Origin: Pseudoalteromonas espejiana DSM 9414
GTDB lineage: Bacteria; Pseudomonadota; Gammaproteobacteria; Enterobacterales; Alteromonadaceae
NCBI RefSeq assembly: GCF_002221525.1
Contig: NZ_CP011028.1
Coordinates: 941,001 to 1,005,000 of the forward strand
Direction: 5' to 3'
DNA: 64,000 nucleotides
How positions within the stretch are numbered: the first letter of the stretch is position 1; each line of letters starts with the position of its first letter. Positions 45,021 to 54,625 of this stretch are shown in pieces. The notes beneath the pieces were generated by a model, which worked only from the letters and a program-made list of their open reading frames with translations, was not told where the DNA came from and did not search any database. The translations under genes were made by a program, and so were the position numbers.

Positions 45021-46103
45021 ATGTCTTATTTATTAGATGCATTAAAGCAATCTCAACAAGCAGATATGAGCGCCGAGCAATATGATTTGCAATCAGAGCA
45101 ATTAAAACAACAGCAAGCATTAAAGCGCTATAGAAAAATAGCATTGCTACTAGGTGGCAGTATTGCTGCATTTGTTGCTGTAGCGGGTGGGTTTGCCAGT
45201 GGTAAATGGCTGCAACATAGTAATTTGCTTGAAAAGCCAAAGCTAAATGAAGTTGCGAAAGTAGCAAACTCATTACCTAAAAAAGAGCAAACTCAAGAGT
45301 TAATTTCTTCTAGCAGTGAGCCCAAAGATAAAACCTTAGCTGAACCTTCAAGCGAACCAGCTAATGGTAATAAAGCCTCTATTGAGGGGCAGCTGGTGTA
45401 CGTACAGACGCCTACAGGCGTGCAAAAAATGCTGCTTACTCCACAAGGGCAGTATATTCCTATGAACGATAACCCACAGCAAGCTCAGCAAGGTTACAAC
45501 GTGCAAATGCCAATAAATGGGAATGCTTATAGCCAAAGTGCATTTAACCAGCCTATATATAACACACAAGCACCTAACACGCAGAGCTACAATCCACTTG
45601 CGTATAATGCCCAAGGTCAAAGTGCTCAATTTATGCAGCCTCAAATGCCTAATACCCGTTCAGCGGGGTTAGATATGAGTAAATATAAAGTATTAGGGAA
45701 ACCACTTAATGGTGCTCAAAGCAAACCAGCCGAAACACCTCAAAGCAACCCTGAGCTTGATGCTGTTCCATCAAAGTTAAAAGATGCCTTTGCACAAGCG
45801 ATAAAAGACTCGGAGCAGGAACAAGAGTATGAGGTAACACAAGCTTCGCGTACGTCATCGCGCGTTGAGCCTGTGGAACTATTACCAGACGGCCTACAAG
45901 CTATGCTGCCAAGTATTAAATACCAAGCCCATATTTACTCTTCTAGCGCAGATAAACGCTGGATAAAACTCAATGGCCGCGAGCTGTACGAAGGTGAAAG
46001 CATAGGCGCACTTACAGTACGAGAAATTACCCCAGAGCAAAGTGTACTTGATTTTGATGGCTACGAATTTAGCCTAAAAGCACTGCAAGATTGGCCACAA
46101 TAA
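45021..46103 (+). CDS. gspB: General secretion pathway protein B (GspB/ExeB)
   Basis: This 360-residue protein begins MSYLLDALKQSQQADMSAEQ, the typical start of GspB. It has one inner-membrane helix at about residues 38-56 (IALLLGGSIAAFVAVAGGF), a long Gln/Asn/Pro-rich periplasmic linker (about 85-265) and a C-terminal GspB domain ending YQAHIYSSSADKRWIKLNGR, then ELYEGESIGALTVREITPEQ and a final SLKALQDWPQ. GspA and GspB cooperate to place the GspD secretin through the peptidoglycan. The linker is low-complexity and probably disordered. Eleven bases separate it from gspA. The rest of the gsp cluster is not here, as is common in this group. Confidence 0.87.
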   Translation: MSYLLDALKQSQQADMSAEQYDLQSEQLKQQQALKRYRKIALLLGGSIAAFVAVAGGFASGKWLQHSNLLEKPKLNEVAKVANSLPKKEQTQELISSSSEPKDKTLAEPSSEPANGNKASIEGQLVYVQTPTGVQKMLLTPQGQYIPMNDNPQQAQQGYNVQMPINGNAYSQSAFNQPIYNTQAPNTQSYNPLAYNAQGQSAQFMQPQMPNTRSAGLDMSKYKVLGKPLNGAQSKPAETPQSNPELDAVPSKLKDAFAQAIKDSEQEQEYEVTQASRTSSRVEPVELLPDGLQAMLPSIKYQAHIYSSSADKRWIKLNGRELYEGESIGALTVREITPEQSVLDFDGYEFSLKALQDWPQ

Positions 46104-46119
46104 AATCAAGCCGTTCATT

Positions 46120-46147
46120 AAAAAAGCCGCAGTAAAGCGGCTTTTTT
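46120..46147. terminator. Bidirectional terminator between gspB and the HD-GYP gene
   Basis: AAAAAAGCCGC-AGTAAA-GCGGCTTTTTT is a hairpin with A and T tracts on both flanks between convergent genes. Confidence 0.88.
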
Positions 46148-46149
46148 AA

Positions 46150-47343
46150 TTAAGGCAAAATTGAGTTTTTATAAAAACGTTCTAAATCAATATTGTAGTC
46201 TTTTGGTTTTACTGTTGATTCAAGTTTGTCAGCGGTTTTTTTGTTAGATAAATCTATATCTTGCACCTGTGTATAGCGGCTATGCTTGGCGCTATAAAAT
46301 GTTTTAACAACCGGTTTTAAAGGGGTTTCAGGGTTACTTTCAGTGACCAGCCCAACTTTTTGACTTGATAAACGCACCAATGTTCCTACAGGGTGAATGC
46401 CAATACATTGGATAAACTTCGTTAAAAGTTCACCATCAAAGCTATCAGGGCAGCCTTCTTTAAGTATTTTAAATGCCTTAATAGGTTCCATACCCGCTTT
46501 ATAGACTCGCTCAGCAGTTAGGGCGTCATACACATCAACAATAGATGACATACGTACATACTGGCTTATTTCATCGCCTTTTTTAGAAAAAGGGTAACCT
46601 TTACCGTCTAAACGTTCATGGTGCATCCCAGCTATGTCTACAGCTATACCACTTAAACCGGCTTCTTCTAGAATTTGTTTAGAGTAAAGGGCATGGTTTT
46701 GCATTACTTTAAACTCGTCATCAGTAAAGCGCCCCGGTTTGTTGAGTACTTCATCAGGGATTTTAATTTTACCTATATCGTGTAACAGCGCACCCGTTGT
46801 AAGCTCAACAATAATGTCACGCTCTATACCTAAATGTTTGGCAAAAATCCCCATTAAAATGGATACGTTAATAGAGTGCTCAAGTAAGTATGCATCTTTT
46901 TGGCGCATTTGCGTTAAGCAGGCAAGGGCGTCTTGGTTTCTAAAAATAGAATCCATAAAGCCACTGGCTAATTCTTTAAAAGGTGCAATGTCTAAATCTC
47001 GGCCCGACTTAATATCGCTAAACGCTTTTACCTGTAAGTTTTTGGCCTCATCGTAAAGCTTTTTAGCTTTACCCATTTCTTGCTCACTGCTATGTACTTT
47101 TAGCCAAGGGTCTCGTTTTTTGATTTCGGCTTTTGGGGTTGGTACTGGCGTGTCAGGTTCTGATGCTTTTAGGGTTTTATCAGGGTCAATTTCTATTTCA
47201 AGGATGCCAGCTTTAATCAGTTGATTAATGCCCGCCTGAGTTTTAACCCAGCCTTGGTTTTTAATTTTAATACGTCCAGTTTGTTTAGTAACGCTTTGTA
47301 CAAACATCCCAGGAAGTAATTTAGAAATAGGGATAACTTTCAA
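46150..47343 (-). CDS. HD-GYP domain cyclic-di-GMP phosphodiesterase
   Basis: This 397-residue cytoplasmic protein has an N-terminal DUF3391 region (about residues 1-130) and an HD-GYP domain (about 135-330). Catalytic signatures are intact: ALLHDIGKIKIPDEVLNKPG gives the HD pair, and MHHERLDGKGYPF gives the HH...GYP. It should hydrolyse cyclic-di-GMP to pGpG or GMP. It has no receiver or membrane helix. With the degenerate EAL protein at 11001 and the GGDEF response regulator at 59553 it adds to the window's cyclic-di-GMP set. A terminator for the upstream putA transcript lies just before it. Confidence 0.93.
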   Translation of the reverse strand: MKVIPISKLLPGMFVQSVTKQTGRIKIKNQGWVKTQAGINQLIKAGILEIEIDPDKTLKASEPDTPVPTPKAEIKKRDPWLKVHSSEQEMGKAKKLYDEAKNLQVKAFSDIKSGRDLDIAPFKELASGFMDSIFRNQDALACLTQMRQKDAYLLEHSINVSILMGIFAKHLGIERDIIVELTTGALLHDIGKIKIPDEVLNKPGRFTDDEFKVMQNHALYSKQILEEAGLSGIAVDIAGMHHERLDGKGYPFSKKGDEISQYVRMSSIVDVYDALTAERVYKAGMEPIKAFKILKEGCPDSFDGELLTKFIQCIGIHPVGTLVRLSSQKVGLVTESNPETPLKPVVKTFYSAKHSRYTQVQDIDLSNKKTADKLESTVKPKDYNIDLERFYKNSILP

Positions 47344-47404
47344 TTTTATTGCTTCTGTAACTAGTCTTTTTACAAATTAACAAAAATATACGGTGCTACC
47401 TAAT

Positions 47405-47432
47405 AAAAAAGGCACTTTTCAGTGCCTTTTTT
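47405..47432 (-). terminator. Terminator of putA
   Basis: AAAAAAGGCAC-TTTTCA-GTGCCTTTTTT forms a hairpin 30 bases downstream of the putA stop on the minus strand, ending in T-rich sequence on that strand. Confidence 0.85.
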
Positions 47433-47461
47433 AAATTTTTAGTTAATTAGTATTAGATTGA

Positions 47462-50400
47462 TTATTCATCATCTTCTACAAGTGTCATCAATGAAGTGTT
47501 ACCCCCTGATGCAGTTGTATCAATACTAATTGTTTTTTCAGTAATTAAGCGCTTAATTAAGGTATCGTAATACTCAGAGCTTATCACTGGTAAAATAGCA
47601 CCTTTACGTTGTGCAAGTTGTTGGCTGAAGTAGCCTAAACGAGAAGAACGTGCTGCCACTACGGCACCTGCTAAATGTGGGTGAGCCAAAATTGCTTGTA
47701 ACTGGTTAGGTTTAGCAACTTGGAAAACACCTTCAGCAACACCTGTAGAGATAAATTTATCTTTAAAGGCTACCGCTTCATCATAAAACAGCTCAGAAGC
47801 CACAGTAATTACCGTATTACCCGCTGCTAGTGCTGTAATAATAGAAAGTGCCCAAAAGTTAAACGAGGTGCTTTTATCTGCATAACATACTACACAACCG
47901 CGTGCTTCAAGGTGAAGAGTATTTGACTCGCCCGTTGGCCCCGGCAGAGTTTTGAACTTACGCATGTGTTTTTCAAGGCGGTTTAATTGTGCACGTGCCT
48001 CTGCAAGCGTTAGCGCTAAATCGTCTGCTAAGTCGTCGATAATCTCTACCGTTGCTACTTTTGCAAGTAACTGGCGAACAGCCGATACACGGTCGTTTAA
48101 TGGAGTTGAACGCCAAATTTTTTCGTCGCGCATTGAGTTAGCCATTAGCTTTTGAACTTGCTCATTTGCACCGCTGTAGTGGTGTAAATCAAGCTCATCT
48201 GGCGTCAGGTTAGTCATTTGCACGTTATCTGGTGATGCTTTTTCTTTCACTAAACGTTGAAGGTAGTTAGGGCCACCGGCTTTAGGGCCAGTACCTGATA
48301 AACCACGGCCACCAAATGGCTGCACACCAACAATAGCGCCAATCATATTACGGTTTACGTATACGTTACCCGCACGCGACATTTTAGCTAGGTACTCACA
48401 ACGCTCTTCAATACGTGAATGAACACCCATTGTTAAGCCATACCCCGTGTTGTTAATTTGATCAATCACGTTGTCTATATCGTTCGCTTTAAAGCGAACA
48501 ATGTGAACACATGGGCCAAATACTTCACGTTTAAGTACTGATAAATCTTCGATTTCGTATAAGCGAGGAGCAAAAAAGTATGCGCCGTTTTCGGTATTGT
48601 CCGGAATCTTACACTCATAATGAAGTGTTGCATTGCCTTTTAAATACTCAACGTGTTCGTTCAAGGTTTTAAGGGCTTTTTCATCAATTACAGGGCCTAC
48701 ATCGGTAGAAAGTAATGATGGGTCGCCAACGTGTAGCTCTGCAAGCGCACCTTTAAGCATTTCGATAATGCCATCAGCCACGTCTTCTTGAATAAACATA
48801 ACGCGCAGTGCTGAACAGCGCTGACCCGCACTTTGAAAACCAGAACTAATTACATCGTCAACTACTTGCTCAGGTAGAGCCGTTGAATCGACAATCATAC
48901 AGTTTTGGCCACCAGTTTCTGCAATTAGCGGTACTTGAATATCGTTACGAGCTGCTAATGTTTGAGAAATAATGGTGCCAGTTTCAGTTGAGCCGGTAAA
49001 CATGACTGCTTGAATGCGCTCATCAGGTACGATGGTTTTACCAACTTCAGAGCCACGAGCAATAACAGGTTGCACTACGTGCTCAGGCAAACCTACAGAA
49101 AGCATTAATTCAATAGCACGAAGCGCAATTAAGCTTGTTTGCTCTGCTGGTTTTGCAATAACCGTGTTACCAGTAACTATTGCTGCAGCCACTTGCCCTA
49201 AGAAAATAGCAAGCGGGAAGTTCCACGGGCTAATACATAAAATTACACCGCGGGCTTCAAAACGCTCATCTGTAGAAAGCTCTTCTGCACGTGCTGCGTA
49301 ATAACGGCAAAAATCGACCGCTTCACGTACTTCATCTATGCCATCTTGCGCAATTTTACCGGCTTCTTTAATACAAATAGCCACTAGCTCGTCATGATGA
49401 CGCTCTAAAATATCAGCAACACGGCGCAGTAAGTTTGCACGCTCTTTTACTGATGTTTGTGACCAAGTCTCAAAGGCGGCTTCTGCGTTTGCAAGTATGT
49501 CTTTCATCTCATCGCCAGATTGCAATTTAACGTGGCCGATGATTTCTCTGTGATCTGCAGGGTTTTTAACAGCCAAAGAGCCTTCAGGTACTTGGCTTTG
49601 GTCAATTAAATGTTCGTTAAACCAGCTTTCAAGGTTTTCTTTGAAAGGCGTAATAACGTTAATATCTGTTAAGTCCATGCCTTTAGAGTTAGCACGCTCG
49701 TCGCCGTATAAATCAATTGGCATCTTAATTTGCGTGTTGTACTTATTACGAAGGCCTTGCAGTGTTTCAACTGGGTCTGGTAAAAGTGACTCAACAGGTT
49801 TAGTTGTATCTACAATTGCATTTACAAACGAAGAGTTAGCGCCATTTTCTAATAAACGACGTACTAAATAAGCAAGTAAGTCTTCGTGTTGACCAACAGG
49901 TGCGTAAACACGACACTGAATTTTCTCTTCGTTTACGATTTGGTCAAATAAAGATTCGCCCATACCGTGTAAGCGTTGGAATTCAAAGCCAGTGTTATCG
50001 CCTTTAGCTACTTCTAAAATTGTGGCAGCTGTGTATGCATTGTGCGTAGCAAATTGCGGGTAAAGCACATCACGCGCTTCAAGCATTCTAATTGCACAAG
50101 CTTTGTAAGATACGTCAGTTGTCGCTTTACGGGTAAATACAGGGTAGTGATCTAAACCATCTTGTTGCGTGGTTTTGATTTCAGTATCCCAGTAAGCACC
50201 TTTTACTAAGCGAACCATCATTTTACGGCCTACGCGGGTAGCCAGTTCAGTTACCCACTCTATAACAAAAATAGCGCGCTTTTGATAAGCCTGAACAGCT
50301 AAACCAAACCCTTGCCAGTTACCTAAATCTTCATCGCTAAATACAGCTTCTATTACATCTAAAGAAATATCTAAGCGGTCAGCTTCTTCAGCATCAACGG

Positions 50401-51265
50401 TAAAGCCTATGTCGTACTTTTTAGCTGCAAGCGCAAGTTCTTTAAGTTTAGGAACAATTTCTTCCATCACGCGCTCTTTATGCGTGAACTCATAGCGCGG
50501 GTGAATAGCAGAAAGCTTAACTGAAATACCAGGGCTTTTAACTGGGCCTCGGCCATTCGCTGCTTTACCAATGGCATGTATTGCATTCATGTAGCTGTCG
50601 AAGTAACGCTGTGCATCTTTCATAGTGCGTGCGCCTTCGCCTAGCATATCGTATGAATATACATAGCCTTTTTGCTCTTTTTCGGCAGCGCGCTCAATAG
50701 CTTCGTCAATGGTACGGCCCATTACGAATTGCTTACCCATAATTTTCATCGCAAAGTTTACTGATTTGCGAATTACAGGCTCACCTAAACGACCAATGGT
50801 CTTTTTAAGCATACCAAATTGTTGTTCTTTGGTTTTATCTGTGTAGTTAACCATTTTACCGGTTACTAATAGTCCCCAAGAAGATGCATTTACGAATAAA
50901 GAATCGCTGCTTCCTAAGTGAGAACTCCAATCACCTTTAGCTAGTTTGTCACGAATTAACGTATCTTGGGTTGCTTTGTCTGGTACACGAAGTAAAGCTT
51001 CGGCCAAACACATTAACACTACACCTTCTTCACTAGAGAGTGAGAATTCATTTAAAAGCGCATCAACACCGCTTTGACCGTCTTGGTCTTTACGAATATT
51101 AAGTACGATTTGGCGAGCTCTTTCCCATGCACGGCTACGTGCTTTAACACCCACTTCTGCAAGTGGTAAAATATGATCAATAACTGCATTTTCGTCAATG
51201 CGGTAAAAATCACGAATTTTCTGTCTTGTAGGACAGGTTGTTGTCAAATCGCCATTGAATAACAT
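47462..51265 (-). CDS. putA: Bifunctional proline dehydrogenase / P5C dehydrogenase PutA
   Basis: PutA oxidises proline to P5C (FAD) and then to glutamate (NAD). I start it at the ATG at 51265 (MLFNGDLTTTCPTRQKIRDF), with AAGGG upstream. The 1267-residue protein has the proline dehydrogenase barrel (about residues 180-480; MMVRLVKGAYWDTEIK, RLHGMGESLFDQ). The aldehyde dehydrogenase domain spans about residues 560-1020, with the glutamate in AETGGQNCMIVDST and the catalytic cysteine in SAGQRCSALR. The C-terminal ALDH-superfamily-like tail domain (about 1050-1267) is typical of long PutA. There is no N-terminal ribbon-helix-helix domain, so it cannot repress itself as E. coli PutA does. The divergent Lrp gene probably takes that role. 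Confidence 0.95.
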   Translation of the reverse strand: MLFNGDLTTTCPTRQKIRDFYRIDENAVIDHILPLAEVGVKARSRAWERARQIVLNIRKDQDGQSGVDALLNEFSLSSEEGVVLMCLAEALLRVPDKATQDTLIRDKLAKGDWSSHLGSSDSLFVNASSWGLLVTGKMVNYTDKTKEQQFGMLKKTIGRLGEPVIRKSVNFAMKIMGKQFVMGRTIDEAIERAAEKEQKGYVYSYDMLGEGARTMKDAQRYFDSYMNAIHAIGKAANGRGPVKSPGISVKLSAIHPRYEFTHKERVMEEIVPKLKELALAAKKYDIGFTVDAEEADRLDISLDVIEAVFSDEDLGNWQGFGLAVQAYQKRAIFVIEWVTELATRVGRKMMVRLVKGAYWDTEIKTTQQDGLDHYPVFTRKATTDVSYKACAIRMLEARDVLYPQFATHNAYTAATILEVAKGDNTGFEFQRLHGMGESLFDQIVNEEKIQCRVYAPVGQHEDLLAYLVRRLLENGANSSFVNAIVDTTKPVESLLPDPVETLQGLRNKYNTQIKMPIDLYGDERANSKGMDLTDINVITPFKENLESWFNEHLIDQSQVPEGSLAVKNPADHREIIGHVKLQSGDEMKDILANAEAAFETWSQTSVKERANLLRRVADILERHHDELVAICIKEAGKIAQDGIDEVREAVDFCRYYAARAEELSTDERFEARGVILCISPWNFPLAIFLGQVAAAIVTGNTVIAKPAEQTSLIALRAIELMLSVGLPEHVVQPVIARGSEVGKTIVPDERIQAVMFTGSTETGTIISQTLAARNDIQVPLIAETGGQNCMIVDSTALPEQVVDDVISSGFQSAGQRCSALRVMFIQEDVADGIIEMLKGALAELHVGDPSLLSTDVGPVIDEKALKTLNEHVEYLKGNATLHYECKIPDNTENGAYFFAPRLYEIEDLSVLKREVFGPCVHIVRFKANDIDNVIDQINNTGYGLTMGVHSRIEERCEYLAKMSRAGNVYVNRNMIGAIVGVQPFGGRGLSGTGPKAGGPNYLQRLVKEKASPDNVQMTNLTPDELDLHHYSGANEQVQKLMANSMRDEKIWRSTPLNDRVSAVRQLLAKVATVEIIDDLADDLALTLAEARAQLNRLEKHMRKFKTLPGPTGESNTLHLEARGCVVCYADKSTSFNFWALSIITALAAGNTVITVASELFYDEAVAFKDKFISTGVAEGVFQVAKPNQLQAILAHPHLAGAVVAARSSRLGYFSQQLAQRKGAILPVISSEYYDTLIKRLITEKTISIDTTASGGNTSLMTLVEDDE

Positions 51266-51472
51266 AAGCAACCCTTAGGAATGTTAATATGTAAACGGTA
51301 GAACAAAATTTATGCGCTTGTGCCGTTAAGCTAAAGCAAACTTGCTACCAATAAATTACCAGTGATGTAATGCGTGCATTCTAATTAAATTTCAGCAGAA
51401 TATGCTGGTTAAATTTCACGATTTACGATAATTTACAGGGCATATTTTCAACTTATCCGTATAAAATTCTGT

Positions 51473-51955
51473 ATGACAAGTCCAAATAGATTACGCCTGC
51501 TTGATCGTATCGATTTAGCAATATTAGACGTTCTTCAAAAGAACGGCAGAATTTCTAATGTTAACCTGGCAAAACAGGTTAATTTAAGTCCAAGCCCGTG
51601 CCTTGACCGCGTTAAGCGTTTAGAGCAAGAAGGCTATATAGAAGGGTACAATGCTAAGCTTAGCGAACAAAAGCTGAATCAGAGCTTAGTAGCGCATGTT
51701 CAAGTATCTCTTGTTACTTCTAACACGGCGGTATTTAAGGTATTTAAGCAACATATACTTAAAATTGATCAAGTAGTTGAATGCGACATGGTGGCAGGCG
51801 GTTACGACTACTTGCTTAAAATTAGAGTGTCAGATATGGACGAGTACCGACAGGTACTAGGTGATTTGGTTGATATTCCGGGAGTAGGGACTCATCATAC
51901 CTATATGGTGATAGAAAAAATTAAGCAAGACCCAGGGCTGCGTTTAGACTTTTAA
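51473..51955 (+). CDS. Lrp/AsnC-family regulator, probable activator of putA
   Basis: This 160-residue protein has an N-terminal winged helix (RLLDRIDLAILDVLQKNGRI, then SNVNLAKQVNLSPSPCLDRV with the recognition helix) and a C-terminal RAM ligand domain (residues about 75-150; VVECDMVAGGYDYLLKIRV, then DIPGVGTHHTYMVIEKIK). It is divergent from putA across a 207-base gap, the arrangement of PutR or BkdR-type regulators that activate proline or branched amino acid catabolism. The role as a proline-responsive activator is inferred from this position. A global Lrp would be the alternative reading. Confidence 0.88.
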   Translation: MTSPNRLRLLDRIDLAILDVLQKNGRISNVNLAKQVNLSPSPCLDRVKRLEQEGYIEGYNAKLSEQKLNQSLVAHVQVSLVTSNTAVFKVFKQHILKIDQVVECDMVAGGYDYLLKIRVSDMDEYRQVLGDLVDIPGVGTHHTYMVIEKIKQDPGLRLDF

Positions 51956-52018
51956 TATTTTTGGCATCAATATTTAATGACTAATGCACGTCCAAGCACA
52001 CATTGTTTACACACATAT

Positions 52019-52045
52019 AAAAAAGCACCCTTGGGTGCTTTTTTT
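52019..52045. terminator. Terminator between the Lrp gene and the YgiM gene
   Basis: AAAAAAGCACCC-TT-GGGTGCTTTTTTT lies between convergent genes and has tracts on both sides. Confidence 0.87.
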
Positions 52046-52096
52046 ATGCTGCTATATTTATGTTACCTAAATAGCAATATTTTTTATTAGTGCTAT

Positions 52097-52702
52097 TTAA
52101 GCCCAGCCTTCGTAGCGTTTACGACGCGACAATACAACCGTTAAAATAATACCTAAAAATAGGCCTATAAAGGCAATAGCGCCGCCATAAGTTAATAACT
52201 GACGTTTTTCTTTAGCGGTAGCCGCTTGTTTTTGAGCGCGCTCTTGCTCTAAAGTAGTTTGTAATTCAGTAATTTGCTGGTTAAGTAAATCGTTTTGATT
52301 GGTCAGCGTTTGGTTTTGCTCTTGTAGCTGTGGTAATTCAACCTGTGCTTGGCGCAGCTTATTTTGTACTGTGCTCATTTCGCTGCTGAGCGTTTGGTAT
52401 TGCTTATGAAGCCCTGGTGTTTGCGATACAAACTTAGACTCTACCCAACCTTCACGGTCTTTGTCGTCTTTAATTTTAATAAAGCCGTTTTCTTCTTTTG
52501 ATAACAAGGTTAATTTAGTGCCGGCATCTACAGAGCCTAACAAACGGTAATTTTTGCCAGCGCCTGAGCGCATAAAAGTATATAAGTTGTCGATGATATA
52601 AGCGGAGTTTGCATCTGTTGAATTGGCTGTTTGAGCTTCTTGTGCTTGGCTTATAAACGTGGTGGCTGTTAAAAGTAGCCCTAGTAAACAGTGTTTTAGC
52701 AT
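52097..52702 (-). CDS. YgiM-like SH3-domain protein (TIGR04211 type)
   Basis: This 201-residue protein has a signal peptide (MLKHCLLGLLLTATTFISQA), then a bacterial SH3 domain at about residues 35-95 (YIIDNLYTFMRSGAGKNYRL, then ENGFIKIKDDKDREGWVE). A heptad coiled coil spans about 100-165 (LSSEMSTVQNKLRQAQ onwards), and a C-terminal transmembrane helix (LLTYGGAIAFIGLFLGIILT) with a basic tail RRKRYEGWA anchors it to the inner membrane. This is the YgiM layout. It lies divergent from the CYTH-CHAD gene. In E. coli ygiM sits beside ygiF, so the pairing is conserved, although here the genes face apart. Exact function unknown. Confidence 0.88.
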   Translation of the reverse strand: MLKHCLLGLLLTATTFISQAQEAQTANSTDANSAYIIDNLYTFMRSGAGKNYRLLGSVDAGTKLTLLSKEENGFIKIKDDKDREGWVESKFVSQTPGLHKQYQTLSSEMSTVQNKLRQAQVELPQLQEQNQTLTNQNDLLNQQITELQTTLEQERAQKQAATAKEKRQLLTYGGAIAFIGLFLGIILTVVLSRRKRYEGWA

Positions 52703-52917
52703 TTATCTACCTTGTTAGTCTTTCCGTGTCCGTTGTGGTTGTGATTAAGATTTTCACATAAGTAGTGAGATAGTATGGATTAAACGCGCCAATAGCAAGG
52801 CTGATATTGTAACCCGATGCGCTCGTTACTCAGCCAAAAAGGCTAAAAAATTTGCAAAATGAAGCGGCTTTGTTTATTTTGACCACTTATTTATTTTAAA
52901 GGTAATCCTCAACCCTA

Positions 52918-54438
52918 ATGGATACTGAGATAGAACTGAAGTTTTTGGTATCAGATGCCGTTGTTCCGCTGATCCCCTCGCTCATCACTCAATTTGCTAA
53001 AACCGTTATTAATAAGCCTTCTCGTAGTTTACAAAATGCTTATTACGATACACCAAGTCGAGAGCTAAGAGCACTTGATATAGGTTTTAGAACCCGCTGC
53101 GCAGACAGTAAATGCGAACAAACAATCAAACTTGCTGGCGAAGTAGTAGGCGGGTTACATCAGCGCCCTGAATATAATCTTCCTATAGAATCAAGCCGCC
53201 CAGACTTATTAGCATTTAACGCCTCTATTTGGCCGCATGGCATGCAAGTAAACGCAATTAGCGACAATCTATACCCTATTTTTAGTACCAACTTTATTCG
53301 CCGCACATGGCTAATAGAAACTCAAAATGGCGCCAAAATAGAAGTTGTACTTGATAAAGGTGAAGTAGCGGCCTCGGGCAAAGTAGATATTATTAGCGAG
53401 CTTGAAATAGAGCTTGTTGAGGGAAGCAGAAGCGAGTTATTTGCTTTGGCAGATAAATTAGTAAGCCAAAACTGTATTCGCCTTGGTTTATATTCAAAGG
53501 CAGCACGTGGTTACCGCTTAGCCGATGAAACACCTTTAAAACCGAGTAAATCTATTGGGTTTGTAAAATTAAATAAACATGCCACACAAGAACAAGCACT
53601 TATTGCTGCAATGAACTTTGGTATTCGTTTTGTGCAAAAACATGAGCAATGCTATTTTGACAAACCGAGTTTAAAAACGCTTAAACGCGTGACCGATGGC
53701 ATAAGTTTAATAAGGCATAATTTTTGGCTGTTTGATGACATTGTTTCTAAAGAAAGCACTGAGCAATTAAGAACAGAGCTTAAATGGTTATTAAGCGAAC
53801 TTGCATGGGTAGAAAATGCGATTCAATTAAAAACTTATACCTCTAAACGCCATGCTTTTTATAAAAAAATAAACGCAGCCCCTGCACTGGCTCAAGTTAT
53901 TAACGATTTAAAAGAGCTGCAGCCAAGTATTGATGATATTAATGCATTGTTTCAAAGTGCGCGATACAACCGTTTGCTACTTTCGCTGACTACTTGGTTA
54001 GTAGATAAACAATGGCGAAAGTTTTGGGGGCAAACTCAATTACAAGCCGCAGAGCAACCGGTGGCTAAAATAGGTAAACGCCTATTTAATAAAGATTGGC
54101 AAAACCTAGATAAGCTACTGCCAAAAGAGCAAACCTTAACCGCCAAAGACTACCTAAGTTTACGTACTCAGCTTGAAAATAGCCTACTAAGCGGTAACTG
54201 CTTAGGCGCGCTGTTTGATAAAGAAGAGCGCTTAGAGTTTAGATTGCCTTGGCTTGATATTTCACATGGTATGTACGAGTTAAGCACTTTAGAGTATTTA
54301 AAGCAGCTTTGTGGTGGCCAAGAAGATGAGCAACTTGCTAAAATTCAAAGCTGGCTTGATCAAAAATCTGACTTTTTAGTTAGCGCCATGGAGCAAAGTC
54401 GCTTAGCCTCATTTGATATAGAACCGTACTGGCAATAA
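52918..54438 (+). CDS. YgiF-like inorganic triphosphatase (CYTH-CHAD)
   Basis: This 506-residue cytoplasmic protein begins with a CYTH domain: MDTEIELKFLVSDAV carries the E-x-E-x-K signature, then NAYYDTPSRELRAL and KCEQTIKLAGEVVGGLHQRPEYN, forming the acidic/basic tunnel. The C-terminal half (about residues 215-500) is a CHAD domain, rich in helices and histidines. Members hydrolyse inorganic triphosphate. CHAD domains bind polyphosphate. It pairs with the divergent ygiM-like gene, as in E. coli. In E. coli glnE neighbours ygiF, but it is not here. The ATG has only a distant ribosome site. Confidence 0.88.
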   Translation: MDTEIELKFLVSDAVVPLIPSLITQFAKTVINKPSRSLQNAYYDTPSRELRALDIGFRTRCADSKCEQTIKLAGEVVGGLHQRPEYNLPIESSRPDLLAFNASIWPHGMQVNAISDNLYPIFSTNFIRRTWLIETQNGAKIEVVLDKGEVAASGKVDIISELEIELVEGSRSELFALADKLVSQNCIRLGLYSKAARGYRLADETPLKPSKSIGFVKLNKHATQEQALIAAMNFGIRFVQKHEQCYFDKPSLKTLKRVTDGISLIRHNFWLFDDIVSKESTEQLRTELKWLLSELAWVENAIQLKTYTSKRHAFYKKINAAPALAQVINDLKELQPSIDDINALFQSARYNRLLLSLTTWLVDKQWRKFWGQTQLQAAEQPVAKIGKRLFNKDWQNLDKLLPKEQTLTAKDYLSLRTQLENSLLSGNCLGALFDKEERLEFRLPWLDISHGMYELSTLEYLKQLCGGQEDEQLAKIQSWLDQKSDFLVSAMEQSRLASFDIEPYWQ

Positions 54439-54442
54439 TTCA

Positions 54443-54478
54443 TTAATCAGGTGCTTGATTTAACAAGCACCTGATTAA
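54443..54478 (+). terminator. Terminator-like hairpin after the YgiF gene
   Basis: TTAATCAGGTGCTTG and CAAGCACCTGATTAA pair perfectly over 15 bases with an ATTTAA loop, directly after the stop codon. The following AATAACT has no T run, so termination may be inefficient. Confidence 0.55.
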
Positions 54479-54625
54479 ATAACTCCCTCACTTATAAACC
54501 TACCCTTTAAATACTTATCTTTTAATTACATTCTTTAAAATATAAAACTTAGTAATAATTAAAATGGAGTGTTAGTCACTCATTAACTATGCTTGTAGTC
54601 ATAAACCTAAATAGGTAAGGCTAAT

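Noticed and set aside
45450..45700. Repeat-rich Gln/Asn stretch as a tandem repeat or mobile element
   Set aside because: It is the low-complexity periplasmic linker of GspB, with irregular units and an unbroken frame.
47952..49871. Long open frames antisense to putA
   Set aside because: They mirror codon structure of the strongly supported putA frame and encode no recognisable protein.
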